Part shown: positions 1 through 9,806 of the stretch, one piece after another
Numbering within the stretch: position 1 is the first letter of the stretch
How the letters are laid out: every line of letters begins with the position of its first letter
From: Prevotella sp.
Lineage (GTDB): Bacteria; Bacteroidota; Bacteroidia; Bacteroidales; Bacteroidaceae
Assembly (NCBI GenBank): GCA_015060485.1
Contig: SUYI01000006.1
Coordinates: forward strand, 62,001-126,000
Length of the DNA: 64,000 bases
Direction of reading: 5' to 3'
Notes under the pieces: model-generated
What the model saw: the letters and a program-made list of their open reading frames with translations, nothing else
Database searches by the model: none
What the model was told of the DNA's origin: nothing
Position numbers and translations under genes: made by a program

Positions 1-180
1 GACCTGTCCGTCAAACAGGTCATAGGAGAATTTTGAGTCTATGTGAACATCCCCATTTCTCGAATACTGATTGTAGCAGTATTCGAGTTTGGGGTCAACC
101 CTTTCATGAATGGCAGTGCTTGTGTTGACTTCATCAACATGGCCGTACAATAGCCCTTGGGTGCTTACAATCTTCTTCAT
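1..180 (-). CDS. Partial hypothetical protein downstream of AAA+ ATPase
   Basis: An open frame starts with ATG at 180 and runs off the window edge. The 60 visible residues begin MKKIVSTQGLLYGHVDEV and contain no motif I recognise. It lies 10 nt after the stop of the AAA+ ATPase gene on the same strand, so the two are probably one operon and may be functional partners. No separate promoter is visible in the short gap. Function unknown; the missing C-terminal part may hold the informative domain. Confidence 0.6.
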   Translation of the reverse strand, partial: MKKIVSTQGLLYGHVDEVNTSTAIHERVDPKLEYCYNQYSRNGDVHIDSKFSYDLFDGQV

Positions 181-190
181 AGACACTCAA

Positions 191-1951
191 CTATCTAGTG
201 AAACCAATACTTCTGCGCTCCTTGCCCGTGAGGAGTTCTGCACGGCAATACCCTTCGATTTCATCTAATGACGCGTATTTACCAGAGAGGATGTAATCAA
301 CAGTGCGTTTGCGAGCGATATTCTCAATCTGACCACCCGAAAAGTCAAAGTGAGAGGCAAGTTGACGGGCATCGTCGGTACTGATGTCCTTCAACATGGA
401 ACACCAGATTTTTGTCTTCACGTCGGTATCAGGCTTGTGAAACTCCACCTTATAGAGGAAGCGACGCTCGAAGGCCTTGTCGAGATTGCTCGTCAAGTTG
501 GTGGTGGCAATGAGGATGCCGTCCAAGTCCTCTATCTCCTGCAGGATAATGTTCTGCATGGCATTGTCCATCTTATCCACAGAGTGCTCAACGTTCTCAG
601 TGCGCTTGTTAATTATAGCATCGGCCTCATTGAAGAACAGAATGGGCATCACCTCGCTGTTCTGGCAGAGCTTGCGATAGCGGGCGAACACCTCCTTGAT
701 GTTCTTCTCACTCTCGCCAACCCACTTGTCGCGCAGTCCTGCGATATCGACCTGCATCAGGTCACGCCCCGTCTGACGAGCTATCTGTAGCACCGTTTCT
801 GTCTTACCAGTTCCAGGCCCGCCATAGAATAGACAGGCGAAGCCCTTACGCATACCCTGTTCTTCAAGGCGCTGCTGGATAGACGGCAGGTTCTCCTTAC
901 TGAGCAGACTGGTGAGTCGCTCAATTTGCTCCTGCTCAGAAGTATTGAAGAATAATGATTTCTCCTTGATTGCCTCATGACTCTTCAGGAAGCGGTTATC
1001 GACTCTTCTCCTACCACACTTCGAATGGCTGGGCTTATAGGCAGAAAGCAGTTCTGTCTTGGCCTTGCGCGTCAGCATATACTGCTCAGTATCTGCCTGA
1101 CCGTCATTACATTTATGCTCAATGTAGCCATAGCGCATCAAGGGATGTGTGCCTTCTCGCAGTTCCTGACGCAGACAGTCACACTCATATTCCTCAGGAT
1201 AGAGGTCGTTGATGGTCTGGAAGGTGAGTCCTTCACCCTCAGAACCCTCCCACTGAGCATAATCAACAACTATCAACAACAGCAGAGACTGAATGTGTAT
1301 GTCGTCGAACTTCAATACCTCATGGCAGAGCGGGAGATGTGAATTCGCCTTGGCCAGCTGCTGCATCCACTCCTCGTCATCCTTAAATTCAACATTGCGG
1401 TCGTTCATATTCTTGTCTATATGACTCTCCAGCTTATCGACGAACTGCTGTTCGTTGAGACCGTCAATCTTCTCAGGAACATAAGTCTTGTTATGACGCA
1501 GTGCTGTGATGACACCATGAACCAAGGCGAAACCCTCGAAAAATCCACCAATCTCGTGGACTCCTTTACGTACAGCCCAGCGCTTAGTCACCAGTTCCTC
1601 AATCTCCTCTGAATAGACCATGATAGACAGGCGAGAGCATCCAAGGTAGTTGCCCAGACGCTTCCAAGAGATAGGCTCACCAGCCTCAATCATGATGGCG
1701 AGCACGACAATCTGAACATTGGTAAGGCCCAATTCCTGACGTAAGAACGCTAGAGGATTCTTGCACACCTCCCAGTATTCATCAGACAACTGGGAGTCCT
1801 CAGCAACATCCAGCACTCTATTCAGTGCAGTGATAATAGTCCAAGTTTCAGGTTCCTTGAACTCATCCTTAGGCTCTTCAATGTCGAATAGACCATCATG
1901 GATGTCGATTTCTGAATTAAGTCTGCGTAACGGTTTCTTTCTATTGTTCAT
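191..1951 (-). CDS. AAA+ family ATPase with N-terminal winged-helix-like region
   Basis: A 586-aa protein. The C-terminal third is a clear AAA+ module: Walker A GGPGTGKT (residues 377-384), Walker B LFFNEADA (about 438-445), and a second-region-of-homology segment with LDKAFERRFLYKV supplying an arginine-finger candidate. Pore-loop-like KWVGESEKN resembles Cdc48/FtsH-type unfoldases. The N-terminal half is predicted helical, with a stretch around residues 75-140 that could be a winged helix. A paralogue of the same length and order lies at 20828-22546, both starting with K-K-P-L-R-R-L. Probably an ATP-driven remodelling protein; substrate unknown. Its promoter has the island palindrome (2014-2027). 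The downstream partial gene is likely co-transcribed. Confidence 0.9.
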   Translation of the reverse strand: MNNRKKPLRRLNSEIDIHDGLFDIEEPKDEFKEPETWTIITALNRVLDVAEDSQLSDEYWEVCKNPLAFLRQELGLTNVQIVVLAIMIEAGEPISWKRLGNYLGCSRLSIMVYSEEIEELVTKRWAVRKGVHEIGGFFEGFALVHGVITALRHNKTYVPEKIDGLNEQQFVDKLESHIDKNMNDRNVEFKDDEEWMQQLAKANSHLPLCHEVLKFDDIHIQSLLLLIVVDYAQWEGSEGEGLTFQTINDLYPEEYECDCLRQELREGTHPLMRYGYIEHKCNDGQADTEQYMLTRKAKTELLSAYKPSHSKCGRRRVDNRFLKSHEAIKEKSLFFNTSEQEQIERLTSLLSKENLPSIQQRLEEQGMRKGFACLFYGGPGTGKTETVLQIARQTGRDLMQVDIAGLRDKWVGESEKNIKEVFARYRKLCQNSEVMPILFFNEADAIINKRTENVEHSVDKMDNAMQNIILQEIEDLDGILIATTNLTSNLDKAFERRFLYKVEFHKPDTDVKTKIWCSMLKDISTDDARQLASHFDFSGGQIENIARKRTVDYILSGKYASLDEIEGYCRAELLTGKERRSIGFTR

Positions 1952-1978
1952 ATTCTAATGTATTTTTAATTTCGAGGG

Positions 1979-2027
1979 CAAAGGTAATCAATATAAATGA
2001 GAGGAGCCTTAAAGTTATACATATAAC
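1979..2027 (-). promoter_or_regulatory. Promoter with island palindrome (site 1)
   Basis: On the minus strand, TACCTTTG (1979-1986) matches the Bacteroidota -7 consensus. The near-palindrome GTTATACATATAAC (2014-2027) is centred at 2020.5, exactly 38 bp from the -7 centre (1982.5). The same spacing recurs at six other promoters in this island, which argues for a shared DNA-binding protein acting near -45. It would drive the AAA+ ATPase gene. Confidence 0.75.
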
Positions 2028-2185
2028 TGAAAGCTATTTTTCTACCTTCTTCGCCGCTCGATGATTGGCTTCATGGATAAGTTTTAACAAGAAAAAGAAA
2101 CAGTTGAAGGAGAGTTTCTAACTCCCCCTCTTCTGACATAGTGACCGTCACTTGTGGCTTCAGTGCTCACACTCGCTGCGTCATC

Positions 2186-2890
2186 CTATATATTTTGAGC
2201 CAACTTAATTAGAGATTGAGAAAGCATTTCCATGCCAATAGTTGCAGTTTCCTTAATGTGTAGGAAGCCTTCAGGTATTTCCACCTCTCCAGGATCAATG
2301 ACAATGTTGTGTCCTGCACCAGAACATGCCGTAAGCGTATTAGCAGGAGACACCAAGAGAGAAGTCCCAATGACCACAAAGATGTCGGCTTCAAATGCTG
2401 TGTTCATGGCTACTTTCATGTTAGGCACAGGTTCGCCAAACCAGACTATATAGGGTCTTAGCTGGCTACCATCTTTAGCCTTGTCTCCAATTGCAATATC
2501 CTTGTCCAAAGGACGAACTTCTATACAGTCAGTTTTCTCTTTATCATAGGAAGAGCAAACCTTTGCAAGCTCTCCATGAAGATGAATGACATGGGTAGAG
2601 CCTGCCCGTTCATGAAGGTCATCAACATTCTGAGTGATGATGGCTGTGTCGTACCACTGCTCCAGCTCGGCCAAGAGTTGATGTGCTTTATTAGGCTGGA
2701 CTGTAAGCAATTGACGACGACGAGCATTGTAGAAGTCAAGTACAGCCTGAGGGTCTTCATTCCACCCATCAATGCTGGCTAGCTTCAAGGCATCATACTT
2801 CTTCCACATTCCATCTTTATCGCGGAACGTGTCGATACCACTCTCCTTGCTTATTCCTGCCCCAGACAGGATAACCAGTTTCTTCTTCAT
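2186..2890 (-). CDS. Sir2-family NAD-dependent protein deacylase
   Basis: A 234-aa single-domain sirtuin. Rossmann/NAD motifs are GAGISKESGIDTFRD near the N-terminus, TQNVDDLHERAG, the catalytic-histidine segment VIHLHGEL, and VWFGEPVP. The family consumes NAD+ to remove acyl groups from lysines; some members act as NADases in phage defence. The paired CxxC zinc-ribbon cysteines are absent, as in several Bacteroidota sirtuins. Its ATG overlaps the stop of the upstream helicase gene (ATGA, 2887-2890), so it is translationally coupled as third gene of the 8714-to-2186 operon. Whether it is a regulator of the helicase-nuclease or an NAD-depleting effector is not decidable from sequence. Confidence 0.92.
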   Translation of the reverse strand: MKKKLVILSGAGISKESGIDTFRDKDGMWKKYDALKLASIDGWNEDPQAVLDFYNARRRQLLTVQPNKAHQLLAELEQWYDTAIITQNVDDLHERAGSTHVIHLHGELAKVCSSYDKEKTDCIEVRPLDKDIAIGDKAKDGSQLRPYIVWFGEPVPNMKVAMNTAFEADIFVVIGTSLLVSPANTLTACSGAGHNIVIDPGEVEIPEGFLHIKETATIGMEMLSQSLIKLAQNI

Positions 2891-5800
2891 TTTACTTCAA
2901 CAACAAACTGAGTTACTGGATAATAGATGATGCGAGCTGCCACCTTCTTGTTGCCTTCTGCTTCTAAAGCACGCTGGTAACAATCGAGCTGGTCGCCATG
3001 ACGACCTGCATAATGCTCGCTGACAGGGTTGAATACAAGACTATAGTTACCTGGACAGGTCTTATAGTCCACAACGATGTAGGCATCTTCCGTTTCCCAA
3101 ATGAGATCAATGTAGCCATTGACAATATGTCCGTCCGCATCTAAATGACGGAAAGGCTTTTCATGATGTCGCTTAATAGCCTTGCCATATCTTGCTTCAA
3201 GTGTGTCGGTCAGATACTTCCATGAGTCGAGAAGTCTGCCAGGCTCAGACATATTCTTGTCTGTAAATCCGTAGCTGTTGCGTAGCTTTACTATCTGATT
3301 TTCTGTGATACTATCATCACAACAGCAGAAGACTTGATGAATAAAGTCACCCATAAGGGCGTCGTTTCCCTTGCTGTCGGCATGCATACGATGCTCCTTG
3401 TCGTTGATGACCACATGATCGTGCTGAGTTGTTCCTGCCTTTGATGGAGAAACAAATAGAATGTTGTCAAGGGAAGAGAAATCAGCTGTCATGTCATGGA
3501 CTCGGTTCATTGATTGCTCAGGCCATTCCAAAGTGTTATCGGCATCTATACGCTCTACATGTAATGGCATACCTATTCCTAACAAGTCTTGACTCTCACT
3601 GCCATCCAAAAGCTGATTGATGTTATTGACACCAACGGAACGGAACCAACTGAGACTGACAGCTCCATCCTTTTCTTTTGGAGCAAGAATCAGTATTTCA
3701 CGAGCACGTGTAACACCAACATAAAGTAGTCGTGCTGCCTCGCCAATCTCATGGGTAGATACCGTTTCCCATAGAGAATGCTTTTGCAACCTCGATGTAA
3801 CAACTGCTTTTGCAGCATCTGAACTACCATAAATGTTGCGTACCAACGAGATGGTCATAGGTGGATTGGGATTCTCAGCAGTAGGCTGTTGCTCACGATG
3901 ATGATGACAGCCAAGCATACTTCGAGTAGCAATCTTCGTAGCATCAGCAGCATCATTATCAAGTGACAGCATAATAACCACTTTCCATTCCAAGCCCTTT
4001 GACTTATGATAGGTGTAAAGGCGAACACCATCCTCATTTGCAGCTCCATCCTGTTTCTGGTCAGTAAAAAATTCAATGAATCCTGCAACTGTTGCCGGTT
4101 GAGCCAGCTTAGTGGCATAATCCTCGTACTTTCGTGCCAGGTCAATTAATACCTGTAGGTTTGTTTCTTCCGCTTGGGCATTTTCCCAGCTCTGAACCAA
4201 AGAATAAAGGTCAAGCTCAATAACAAGACTCTCCACTAATGAGCTGATACTCTGATAGCCCAGTAGGTTTGTGGAATATTCCTCTTCCTCCTTTGAACGA
4301 AAACTACGAAGCTGAGTAAGACGTTTTAATATAGGAAGATCTTTCAAGTACTCAGAAGGCGTTTTCCCTTCTACTGCCAGATAATCAAGACGATCTTCAA
4401 TTATCTTTGTGACATGATAACCTGGCTCCGATAGGTATGCTACTTCAGCACGTGCCAACTGATTGAATGGTGTGTTGACCAGTGTTAGGAGAGCTTTCAT
4501 TAAGCGACCTGAACGAGATTCCTTAATATCATTAGATTCACGACAGACAGGAACTTTCAGCGTCCTTAATTCATCTGCCAGCCGGTCAAGGTCAGCATTG
4601 GTGCGAGCTAAAACAGCAATATCCTTCGGAGCGATTTTCTCACGTAGAATCAGTTGTTGAATTTGGAGAGCGAGAGTCTTGTCACCAGAGTTTGGCCATA
4701 GACGTAGGGGATGCTCAACAGGAGTGTAGTTTCCATTCTTCTCAGGCATAAAAAGTTTTACTTCCTTATCAGTCATTTGACTGAACACCTGCGAGAAAAT
4801 TGCATTTGAAAAGTTGACTAATGGCTCGACAGAGCGATATGAGTGTTCCAAATGTTCCGTATCACTGATGCTATCAGCAACAGCTGCAGTCAGTTCCGTG
4901 TCGGAACCACGGAAACCATAGATGGCCTGTTTCTTATCGCCCACATAGCAGGTATTAAGAAGACTGGAAAGCTTCTGGAAGATACGTACCTGCATGGGGT
5001 TTGAATCCTGGAACTCGTCGACAAAAAGGTGTGTATAGCGAGAGGTAATGTCCCGCTGCACTTCCTTTATATCGAGAAGCTGCAAGAACATTTCTTCCAT
5101 GTCATTGAAGTCAATCAGGTGATGCTCATCCTTATATTGACGGTATTCTTTCTGCCACCGACAGGCTAGACGGAAGATCAATGAGGCATATTCTCTTTGG
5201 TGTTTTGCAGACTCTGCTGTAAATACTTTTGTTCCAGCAAGGCATTCAGAGAATCGCTTCGTATTATCAGAATCCTTGCAACGTCCTTTGGCGATGGCCT
5301 CTAAGTCGTCTAACTCGTCAGCTGACAAGTCGCGGTTCTTGTAGTAACAGATGCGTTCCAACTCTGCTTTTACCTTTGAGCCCTGCCTCATGTTACTCAA
5401 AACACCTTCAAGTTCAATGATAACTGCCTGAGCATATTCCATCAATGATGTATCATCCTTTGGTTCATCGAGACAAACGATAAAACTCTCAGTTGTTTCA
5501 ATGCTGTCCTTTATCTGATCCTCTTTGATACCATACCACTGGATAAAGTCGAGAACTTTGCAGAGGTCAGCTTTCCAGAACTCATAATTGATGCCAGACT
5601 TTCGTTCCTTGGCATCATAAATAACATTATAGGTCTCAGCATACTTGAACAGGAACGAACGGTCTTTAGGGTCAAGTAGTCCTCGAAGAGAATGGTCACG
5701 ATACATCTGAAGCTCATTTTCCTCCATAGCTGCTGCATCTGGCATGATGCCTAACAGATACCAATATTTGGTCAAGAAGGTGTTGGCCACAGAATGAACT

Positions 5801-6027
5801 GTTCCAATAAGGGCATGTTCCATCTGCTGTGCTTCGCGATGCTTGCCAAGATTGACCAACTCTTTCTTAGCTTTTTCACGTAACTCTTGGGCTGCTGCCT
5901 TGGTAAAGGTAGTCATGATAACCTGGTCCGGATTCAACTTGTGGTCGAATACCATCTTCGCCACATCGGTTGTAATTCTATATGTCTTGCCAGATCCTGC
6001 TCCGGCACTGATGAATGTCTTTGCCAT
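2887..6027 (-). CDS. UvrD/Rep-type helicase-nuclease (AddA-like)
   Basis: About 1046 aa. Superfamily 1A helicase motifs are all visible: motif I SAGAGSGKT at the N-terminus, DEFQDS (Walker B), GDKKQAIYGFRGSD (motif III), TYHKSKGLEWK (motif V) and LLYVGVTRARE (motif VI). The C-terminal domain carries a PD-(D/E)XK nuclease signature, NGYIDLIWE then IVVDYKTCPG, followed by GDQLDCYQRALE. This is the AddA plan: DNA unwinding plus end cleavage. The start chosen is ATG 6027 (MAKTFISAG), which places motif I normally; an upstream ATG at 6057 would add 10 residues inside the preceding gene. It follows the AddB-like gene with a 12-bp gap and overlaps Sir2. Accessory in context, so possibly defence or recombination. 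Confidence 0.9.
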   Translation of the reverse strand: MAKTFISAGAGSGKTYRITTDVAKMVFDHKLNPDQVIMTTFTKAAAQELREKAKKELVNLGKHREAQQMEHALIGTVHSVANTFLTKYWYLLGIMPDAAAMEENELQMYRDHSLRGLLDPKDRSFLFKYAETYNVIYDAKERKSGINYEFWKADLCKVLDFIQWYGIKEDQIKDSIETTESFIVCLDEPKDDTSLMEYAQAVIIELEGVLSNMRQGSKVKAELERICYYKNRDLSADELDDLEAIAKGRCKDSDNTKRFSECLAGTKVFTAESAKHQREYASLIFRLACRWQKEYRQYKDEHHLIDFNDMEEMFLQLLDIKEVQRDITSRYTHLFVDEFQDSNPMQVRIFQKLSSLLNTCYVGDKKQAIYGFRGSDTELTAAVADSISDTEHLEHSYRSVEPLVNFSNAIFSQVFSQMTDKEVKLFMPEKNGNYTPVEHPLRLWPNSGDKTLALQIQQLILREKIAPKDIAVLARTNADLDRLADELRTLKVPVCRESNDIKESRSGRLMKALLTLVNTPFNQLARAEVAYLSEPGYHVTKIIEDRLDYLAVEGKTPSEYLKDLPILKRLTQLRSFRSKEEEEYSTNLLGYQSISSLVESLVIELDLYSLVQSWENAQAEETNLQVLIDLARKYEDYATKLAQPATVAGFIEFFTDQKQDGAANEDGVRLYTYHKSKGLEWKVVIMLSLDNDAADATKIATRSMLGCHHHREQQPTAENPNPPMTISLVRNIYGSSDAAKAVVTSRLQKHSLWETVSTHEIGEAARLLYVGVTRAREILILAPKEKDGAVSLSWFRSVGVNNINQLLDGSESQDLLGIGMPLHVERIDADNTLEWPEQSMNRVHDMTADFSSLDNILFVSPSKAGTTQHDHVVINDKEHRMHADSKGNDALMGDFIHQVFCCCDDSITENQIVKLRNSYGFTDKNMSEPGRLLDSWKYLTDTLEARYGKAIKRHHEKPFRHLDADGHIVNGYIDLIWETEDAYIVVDYKTCPGNYSLVFNPVSEHYAGRHGDQLDCYQRALEAEGNKKVAARIIYYPVTQFVVEVK

Positions 6028-6041
6028 AATTCTTTTGCGTC

Positions 6042-8714
6042 TTAGATGGTGAAACACTTATAATCTGAATACAGGTTCTCTGCCTTTTTAGGGTCTTTTT
6101 TCTTCCCGTCATCCTCCAGAGGATAAACATCCCCTGATTGAGCATATTCAATTTCACGAATGGGTTTGTTATCAGCAGTTTCTATCTTACCTTCGCTTAT
6201 TTCCTTAACCCTTTCCGCATAGCCGTTCCGAAGCTGTGTCATTACATCAGCCTGAATATCAGGGGTAATGAGCTCGAAATTCTCGCCGATAAAGTCGTCT
6301 GTACTAAAAAGCTTTCCATACGGCATCACAAAGTATGCTGTACGCACTGATTGCGGATGGTCTTCGTGATTCATCAACATCGCTTTATAGATAGAAAGTT
6401 GAAGTGCCCGATTCTTCTGTAGGACAGCTTTATATTTGTCCTTTTTTGCCACCCACTTCAGGTCGAAAACAACCTCATTTCCAGCCTTGTCATGTAAGAG
6501 CATATCGATGTATCCTTGAAGCATAATTCCGTCTTTGAAGCCTAAGTCCTGTTCTTCTTTCTGCTCACACTGTATGACAGTCAGACCATTCTCTTGAATA
6601 ATAGTCGCTAGTTTTCTGACACAGCCTCTAAGCAGATACATTAGGCGCTCTTTGTCAAGATGATGCTCTGGGAGAAGTAGTAAGGCTCCTTTTCTAATAA
6701 GTGCTCTGCGAAACGCTTGCTCATATTCGCTGACTACAAAATCAGCCAAGGATTTATCCCCTCTTTCAGCAGTGAAGAGATTCTCAACCACTTCATGAGC
6801 CACATTACCATAAGTCAGGAACAATTTGATATCAGTTTCGCTGGTATCAGTAAATTGAAGTGTATAGTTCATGAAATAGTCAAAAGGATTCTGCAGAAGT
6901 TTCTCCAAGGCAGAGTAGCTTTCCACTGATCTCCAGTTGACAGGATGCTTTTCTGAATCAAAACGTATTTCAACATTATCGGTAGGGCGATGGTTATCCA
7001 CGCTTTCTACTGCTTTTGAAGCCATATCGGCATATAGTGCATCACCATCTTCTGTTTTTGAAATAAAAGGCAACTGAAGATAAAATGGATGCATAGGAAG
7101 TTTAGTGGCTCCCTGCTGGTCACATGTAACGATGGCCAATTCTCCAGATGTCTGGTAGATTGGTCTGGCAGCCATCAAATGAATGAGGTCACTCTCATGC
7201 TGTTTGTTCCAGTACAACACCCCGCTGTTTCCAAGTTGCTCCATTTCATGGTTAGAAAGGAAGTCTGTTGACAGACTTGTCGAAATATCACCATAGAAAT
7301 CGCACCAGATAGTTTTCTTTGCCTTATCAACCATATTGGACGGTCGATTGATAACACATCTGCCGCCAACCTGGGCATGATAGAGAGTGAAGTCTCCATC
7401 CTCATAGAGTGATTGGGCCCACTGGCTAAGAGTGGTAAAGGACAATTCTCCTTCAACCAATGCGTCTATCTGACTGAGTAATGCATCAGTCATTTCCGAC
7501 ACATTCCTTAATTGAGCAATTCTAGCATCATATGGTTGAACCGCAGTAATCTTCACAGCCTTGTTTGACGCATATGAACTGATTGCTGATAGGAATTTTG
7601 CAAGAGCTTTGACATTTACAGAATCAGATTCCTCCGCTAAAGGCAATGAACTATCGTCTTTTCTCAGGTCAAAGGGCAGATACCTAATGTAATTCTGTTC
7701 ACGCTGCTCTTTGGTACTCTCTTGAGGTGTTTCATCATCATCAGTCTTGAATTCTCTTTCTATGTATGCGTTGATACATTCCTGGACCTTCTCATTGCAG
7801 AATCCACCCTCTCGTACTACAATCCTTGCCAATTCTCTACATAACATTCTGTCAAGAGGACACTCTGGAAGGAAGAGGTACTGAAGAAGTGTATTTACAT
7901 TTAATGGACGCTGGAATAGTTGTATGGCCAGCAGGAACATCTGTGTAATCTGCGGGTTCGTACCCGTCATTTCACTGCCACATACAGGATTCCCTGACAT
8001 GTGGAACCAGTTGTCAAGACGCTTGTTGTCTGCATTAATCCACACGTCGTAGGATGTTGGCTGTTGTTGTGCCAGCCAAACTTCTGCTTTCCACTGCTGG
8101 GAGAAGTGTATCTCCGTAATGGTCTTAGGTACTACAGTTGTATCATCTGTGTTTTCTTCAATAGTAGTCCCAAGGCTATGCAAAGATTTTAGAAGTGGCT
8201 TTATATAATCAGGCATAAGATCAATATGACATGGAATCTCAATGACAAGTTCCTTATAAGCTTGTGGTATTCTCACTTCACCTGATTCCATCTGGCGGAT
8301 CTGGCTTGAAAGCTTCAGTAACAGAGAGGCGATGCCCTCATCATGGAAATAACTGTCAATCTCAGCCAAAGTATTAAGACGGTCACACTCTTCCAATTTT
8401 ATGTTCTTGTTCCAACCACACAATGCCAGACTGTCTCTCCACCTAAGAAGCGTCTTAGCCACACTCATACTGTCAATTTTGATGCTTCGATGGAAGATGT
8501 TGTCCACTTTACTGTTGTCATACTCCAACAGAGCCTTGTGGTAGTCAGTAAGTCTTTCTGGGAAAGAGGAAATTTGCTGATGAATGCCCGCATGCAGTGC
8601 AAGCTGACAAAGAAGACCTTGTGTTTCTAACACCTGAACATCAAGCGCAACATGTCGGGCCTGCATGTCCATATAATAACTCCCACTGTAAAAAGGACTA
8701 TATACAATCTTCAT
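6042..8714 (-). CDS. PD-(D/E)XK nuclease family protein (AddB-like)
   Basis: A 890-aa protein. The C-terminal third shows a RecB-family nuclease: NPFDYFMNYTLQF entry, then LQGYIDMLLHDKAG and VVFDLKWV supplying the metal-binding D and DxK, and QLSIYKAML as the QxxxY element. The N-terminal region is long and lacks Walker motifs, consistent with the inactivated helicase of AddB proteins. It is encoded directly upstream of the AddA-like subunit, so the two probably form a heterodimeric helicase-nuclease. Promoter: minus-strand TATTTTTG (8740-8747), without the island palindrome, so this operon may be regulated differently from its neighbours. Confidence 0.85.
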   Translation of the reverse strand: MKIVYSPFYSGSYYMDMQARHVALDVQVLETQGLLCQLALHAGIHQQISSFPERLTDYHKALLEYDNSKVDNIFHRSIKIDSMSVAKTLLRWRDSLALCGWNKNIKLEECDRLNTLAEIDSYFHDEGIASLLLKLSSQIRQMESGEVRIPQAYKELVIEIPCHIDLMPDYIKPLLKSLHSLGTTIEENTDDTTVVPKTITEIHFSQQWKAEVWLAQQQPTSYDVWINADNKRLDNWFHMSGNPVCGSEMTGTNPQITQMFLLAIQLFQRPLNVNTLLQYLFLPECPLDRMLCRELARIVVREGGFCNEKVQECINAYIEREFKTDDDETPQESTKEQREQNYIRYLPFDLRKDDSSLPLAEESDSVNVKALAKFLSAISSYASNKAVKITAVQPYDARIAQLRNVSEMTDALLSQIDALVEGELSFTTLSQWAQSLYEDGDFTLYHAQVGGRCVINRPSNMVDKAKKTIWCDFYGDISTSLSTDFLSNHEMEQLGNSGVLYWNKQHESDLIHLMAARPIYQTSGELAIVTCDQQGATKLPMHPFYLQLPFISKTEDGDALYADMASKAVESVDNHRPTDNVEIRFDSEKHPVNWRSVESYSALEKLLQNPFDYFMNYTLQFTDTSETDIKLFLTYGNVAHEVVENLFTAERGDKSLADFVVSEYEQAFRRALIRKGALLLLPEHHLDKERLMYLLRGCVRKLATIIQENGLTVIQCEQKEEQDLGFKDGIMLQGYIDMLLHDKAGNEVVFDLKWVAKKDKYKAVLQKNRALQLSIYKAMLMNHEDHPQSVRTAYFVMPYGKLFSTDDFIGENFELITPDIQADVMTQLRNGYAERVKEISEGKIETADNKPIREIEYAQSGDVYPLEDDGKKKDPKKAENLYSDYKCFTI

Positions 8715-8816
8715 ATTCGGTATATTTAGTTATTTTGCGCAAAAATACAAATTTTTATTCATACTACAACACGAAACGAGGGAAAATCTGCATATTTGAC
8801 ATAGTGCAGTAAGGAA

Positions 8817-9728
8817 CTAATGATGAATTAGTCCCTTAGCACCGATGTATGAAACACTCTCTGAAGCGACCTTTTGGGCCTCCATCAAGCAATCTTCGAG
8901 GATAGAGGCCTGAATGTCTGCAATACGAGGTAGTCCATGTTTGCCTAGTTCATGTATAAGCGTAGACGAAGTCCAATCACCAGCACCCTCACCATCAATA
9001 GCGTTAGAGTTCCATACAGGGGGAAGTTGCTTCCACACACCTCCCCTGAGACAGTATCGAAGTCCCTCCTGATTCATGGTCTGGATAAACAGCTTGTCTG
9101 AATATCCCTCCGTGAAAGACACATCTGGGTGACGCTCATTTGAGAACTTCACAATATCGCTGACATCTACAGCACGGAGGAAGTTGCGGTCAACAGGCTC
9201 GTTAGGCTCATAGTACACCAACACCCCCCGTTCGTGGAAGAGTTGAGCAAGCAGGATGTTACCTGGCGCACAGCGATCGAAGAAGAAGATATCGGGCATC
9301 TGATCGAGCGAGTCGAAGAGAGTCTGAGCCTGTTTGAGCGTCCAGAAACGGTGGTTGACGAAACGTCCGCCACGAGGAGAATGAGCCATATAGGCAGTCT
9401 TCTGCTTACCGTCACGTCCTGTCTTATGGATGATATCAAGAATCGTGGTACCACCGTCTGGAGTGTTAGACAAGTAACGCGTATCACAGCCATAGCTCTC
9501 CAGATCAGTTTTCAATCGCAAGCCTACCTCAGAGTCATCGAGACGGGCAGCGGGAAGAGTATGCCAGCCATACCAAGCAAGAATGGACATGACGTTACCA
9601 GCAGTGCCACCCACATGCTGGTAGATAGTCACAACGTCATCCTGAGAGCGTTTCATCATCAAGTTGTCAAGCGGAAAAGTTCCCGCGCCAAGGCATGTCA
9701 GCCCGTTCATTTCATTTACCTTATTCAT
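8817..9728 (-). CDS. PfkB-family carbohydrate kinase
   Basis: About 303 aa. The N-terminal segment GAGTFPLDNLM with VGGTAGNVMSILAWYGWHT matches the substrate-binding half of ribokinase/PfkB enzymes, and NSNAIDGEGAGDWTSSTLIHEL is the PfkB signature with the G-A-G-D anion hole and catalytic Asp. The family phosphorylates sugars or nucleosides with ATP. Next to ADP-ribose-hydrolysing enzymes, ribose or an ADP-ribose breakdown product is a reasonable substrate guess, but this is inference. ATG 9728 is chosen over TTG 9737; an ATG at 9710 is also possible. Its promoter has palindrome site 2, which overlaps the end of the preceding gene. Confidence 0.88.
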   Translation of the reverse strand: MNKVNEMNGLTCLGAGTFPLDNLMMKRSQDDVVTIYQHVGGTAGNVMSILAWYGWHTLPAARLDDSEVGLRLKTDLESYGCDTRYLSNTPDGGTTILDIIHKTGRDGKQKTAYMAHSPRGGRFVNHRFWTLKQAQTLFDSLDQMPDIFFFDRCAPGNILLAQLFHERGVLVYYEPNEPVDRNFLRAVDVSDIVKFSNERHPDVSFTEGYSDKLFIQTMNQEGLRYCLRGGVWKQLPPVWNSNAIDGEGAGDWTSSTLIHELGKHGLPRIADIQASILEDCLMEAQKVASESVSYIGAKGLIHH

Positions 9729-9757
9729 ATAATACAACGCGAATTAATAATCTGGGG

Positions 9758-9806
9758 CAAAGGTAGGAAAAGATATTCAAACAGGCATTATAGCTATACG
9801 TATAAC
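9758..9806 (-). promoter_or_regulatory. Promoter with island palindrome (site 2)
   Basis: Minus-strand TACCTTTG at 9758-9765 and GCTATACGTATAAC at 9793-9806; centres are 38 bp apart. The palindrome also encodes the last residues (L-Y-V) and stop of the upstream SIS/ADP-ribosylglycohydrolase gene, so an operator is embedded in a coding end. Confidence 0.75.
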
